This document shows positions 63,901 through 64,000 of a DNA stretch of 64,000 nt, piece by piece. The DNA comes from Bacteroidaceae bacterium. GTDB taxonomy: Bacteria > Bacteroidota > Bacteroidia > Bacteroidales > Bacteroidaceae. The DNA lies in the NCBI GenBank assembly GCA_024401305.1, contig JAKSLI010000001.1:49214-113213 (forward strand), written 5' to 3'. Within the stretch, counting starts at the first letter, position 1. The number at the start of each line of letters is the position of its first letter. The position numbers were made by a program, and so were the translations under genes. The notes beneath the pieces are model-generated. The model saw only the letters and a list, made by a program, of their open reading frames with translations, searched no databases and had not been told where the DNA came from.

Positions 63901-64000
63901 AGATAATTATTTTCCCCTTGGTGGCATGAAGTTTTCACGATTTTTTAGAAAATTACTAAAGAGCCTACACCCTACATCTATCGCTTCTAAATACTTGTAT

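Overview
The window looks like chromosome from a member of the Bacteroidales, most likely Prevotella or a close relative. Three things point there. Promoters carry the Bacteroidetes -7 element TAnnTTTG, usually as TAACTTTG or TAATTTTG, and in several cases a TTTG about 20 bp upstream. Start codons lack Shine-Dalgarno sequences and sit behind A-rich leaders. The gene content is typical of the group: PPi-dependent phosphofructokinase, TamL-like lipoprotein barrel, DUF4421, DUF4827, a BspA-like surface protein and many glycoside hydrolases. I see no rRNA, tRNA, transposase, phage gene or CRISPR array.

Layout. 1-2754 (minus): a GH35 glycosidase and a GH115 alpha-glucuronidase cut by the window edge. 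2780-6267 (minus): TamL-like outer-membrane protein, cysE and a small conserved gene. 6421-11172 (plus): pfp, a GH25 lysozyme and a GH3 beta-glucosidase. 11187-18882: serB, a GNAT, a frameshifted esterase, an HD-MsrA fusion, a 790-nt intergenic region rich in repeats, a rhodanese lipoprotein, a cation diffusion facilitator and a GH28 pectinase. 18889-27181 (minus): a degenerate GH95-like protein, rarA, a DUF4421 protein, a Gfo/Idh oxidoreductase and the proline operon proC-proB-proA. 27269-41056 (minus): clpC, an S41 protease, parE, glmM, a DUF4827 lipoprotein, a DHH phosphoesterase, a nucleotidyltransferase, a LOG-like protein and an M3 peptidase. 41247-55162: asd, a YidE-type transporter (minus), three parts of a Na+-pumping decarboxylase, a HAD protein, a TPR protein, an RluA-type pseudouridine synthase, a CE7-like esterase, an NhaD-like transporter, pfkA and a nucleotidyltransferase. 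55357-60171 (plus): a glycogen locus of debranching enzyme, GT4 synthase and GH57 amylase. 60407-63248 (minus): a cohesin/dockerin/LRR surface protein followed by an unlisted 55-residue peptide gene. 63295-63680 (minus): a structured RNA that ends in a terminator just before the surface-protein gene.

How it fits together. The encoded biology is plant-glycan breakdown (GH3, GH28, GH35, GH115, CE7), flexible glycolysis with both PPi- and ATP-type phosphofructokinases, glycogen storage, sodium energetics from a decarboxylase whose alpha subunit lies elsewhere, and proline, serine and cysteine synthesis.

The most unusual signals are non-coding. One is a roughly 385-nt promoter-to-terminator RNA with a long-range closing helix and competing hairpins upstream of the surface-protein gene. 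A second is an array of seven 31-32-nt hairpin units with compensating stem changes, ending about 10 nt before an esterase start codon. Others are a 31-nt inverted repeat at 15388-15523 and several dispersed repeat families, two of which appear to have entered coding sequence (proA and the esterase signal peptide). Coding oddities include a tandem double-biotinyl carrier, an LTD-OadG fusion, an HD-MsrA fusion, a histone-H1-like tail on the GH57 amylase and a frameshift that detaches an esterase's catalytic histidine.
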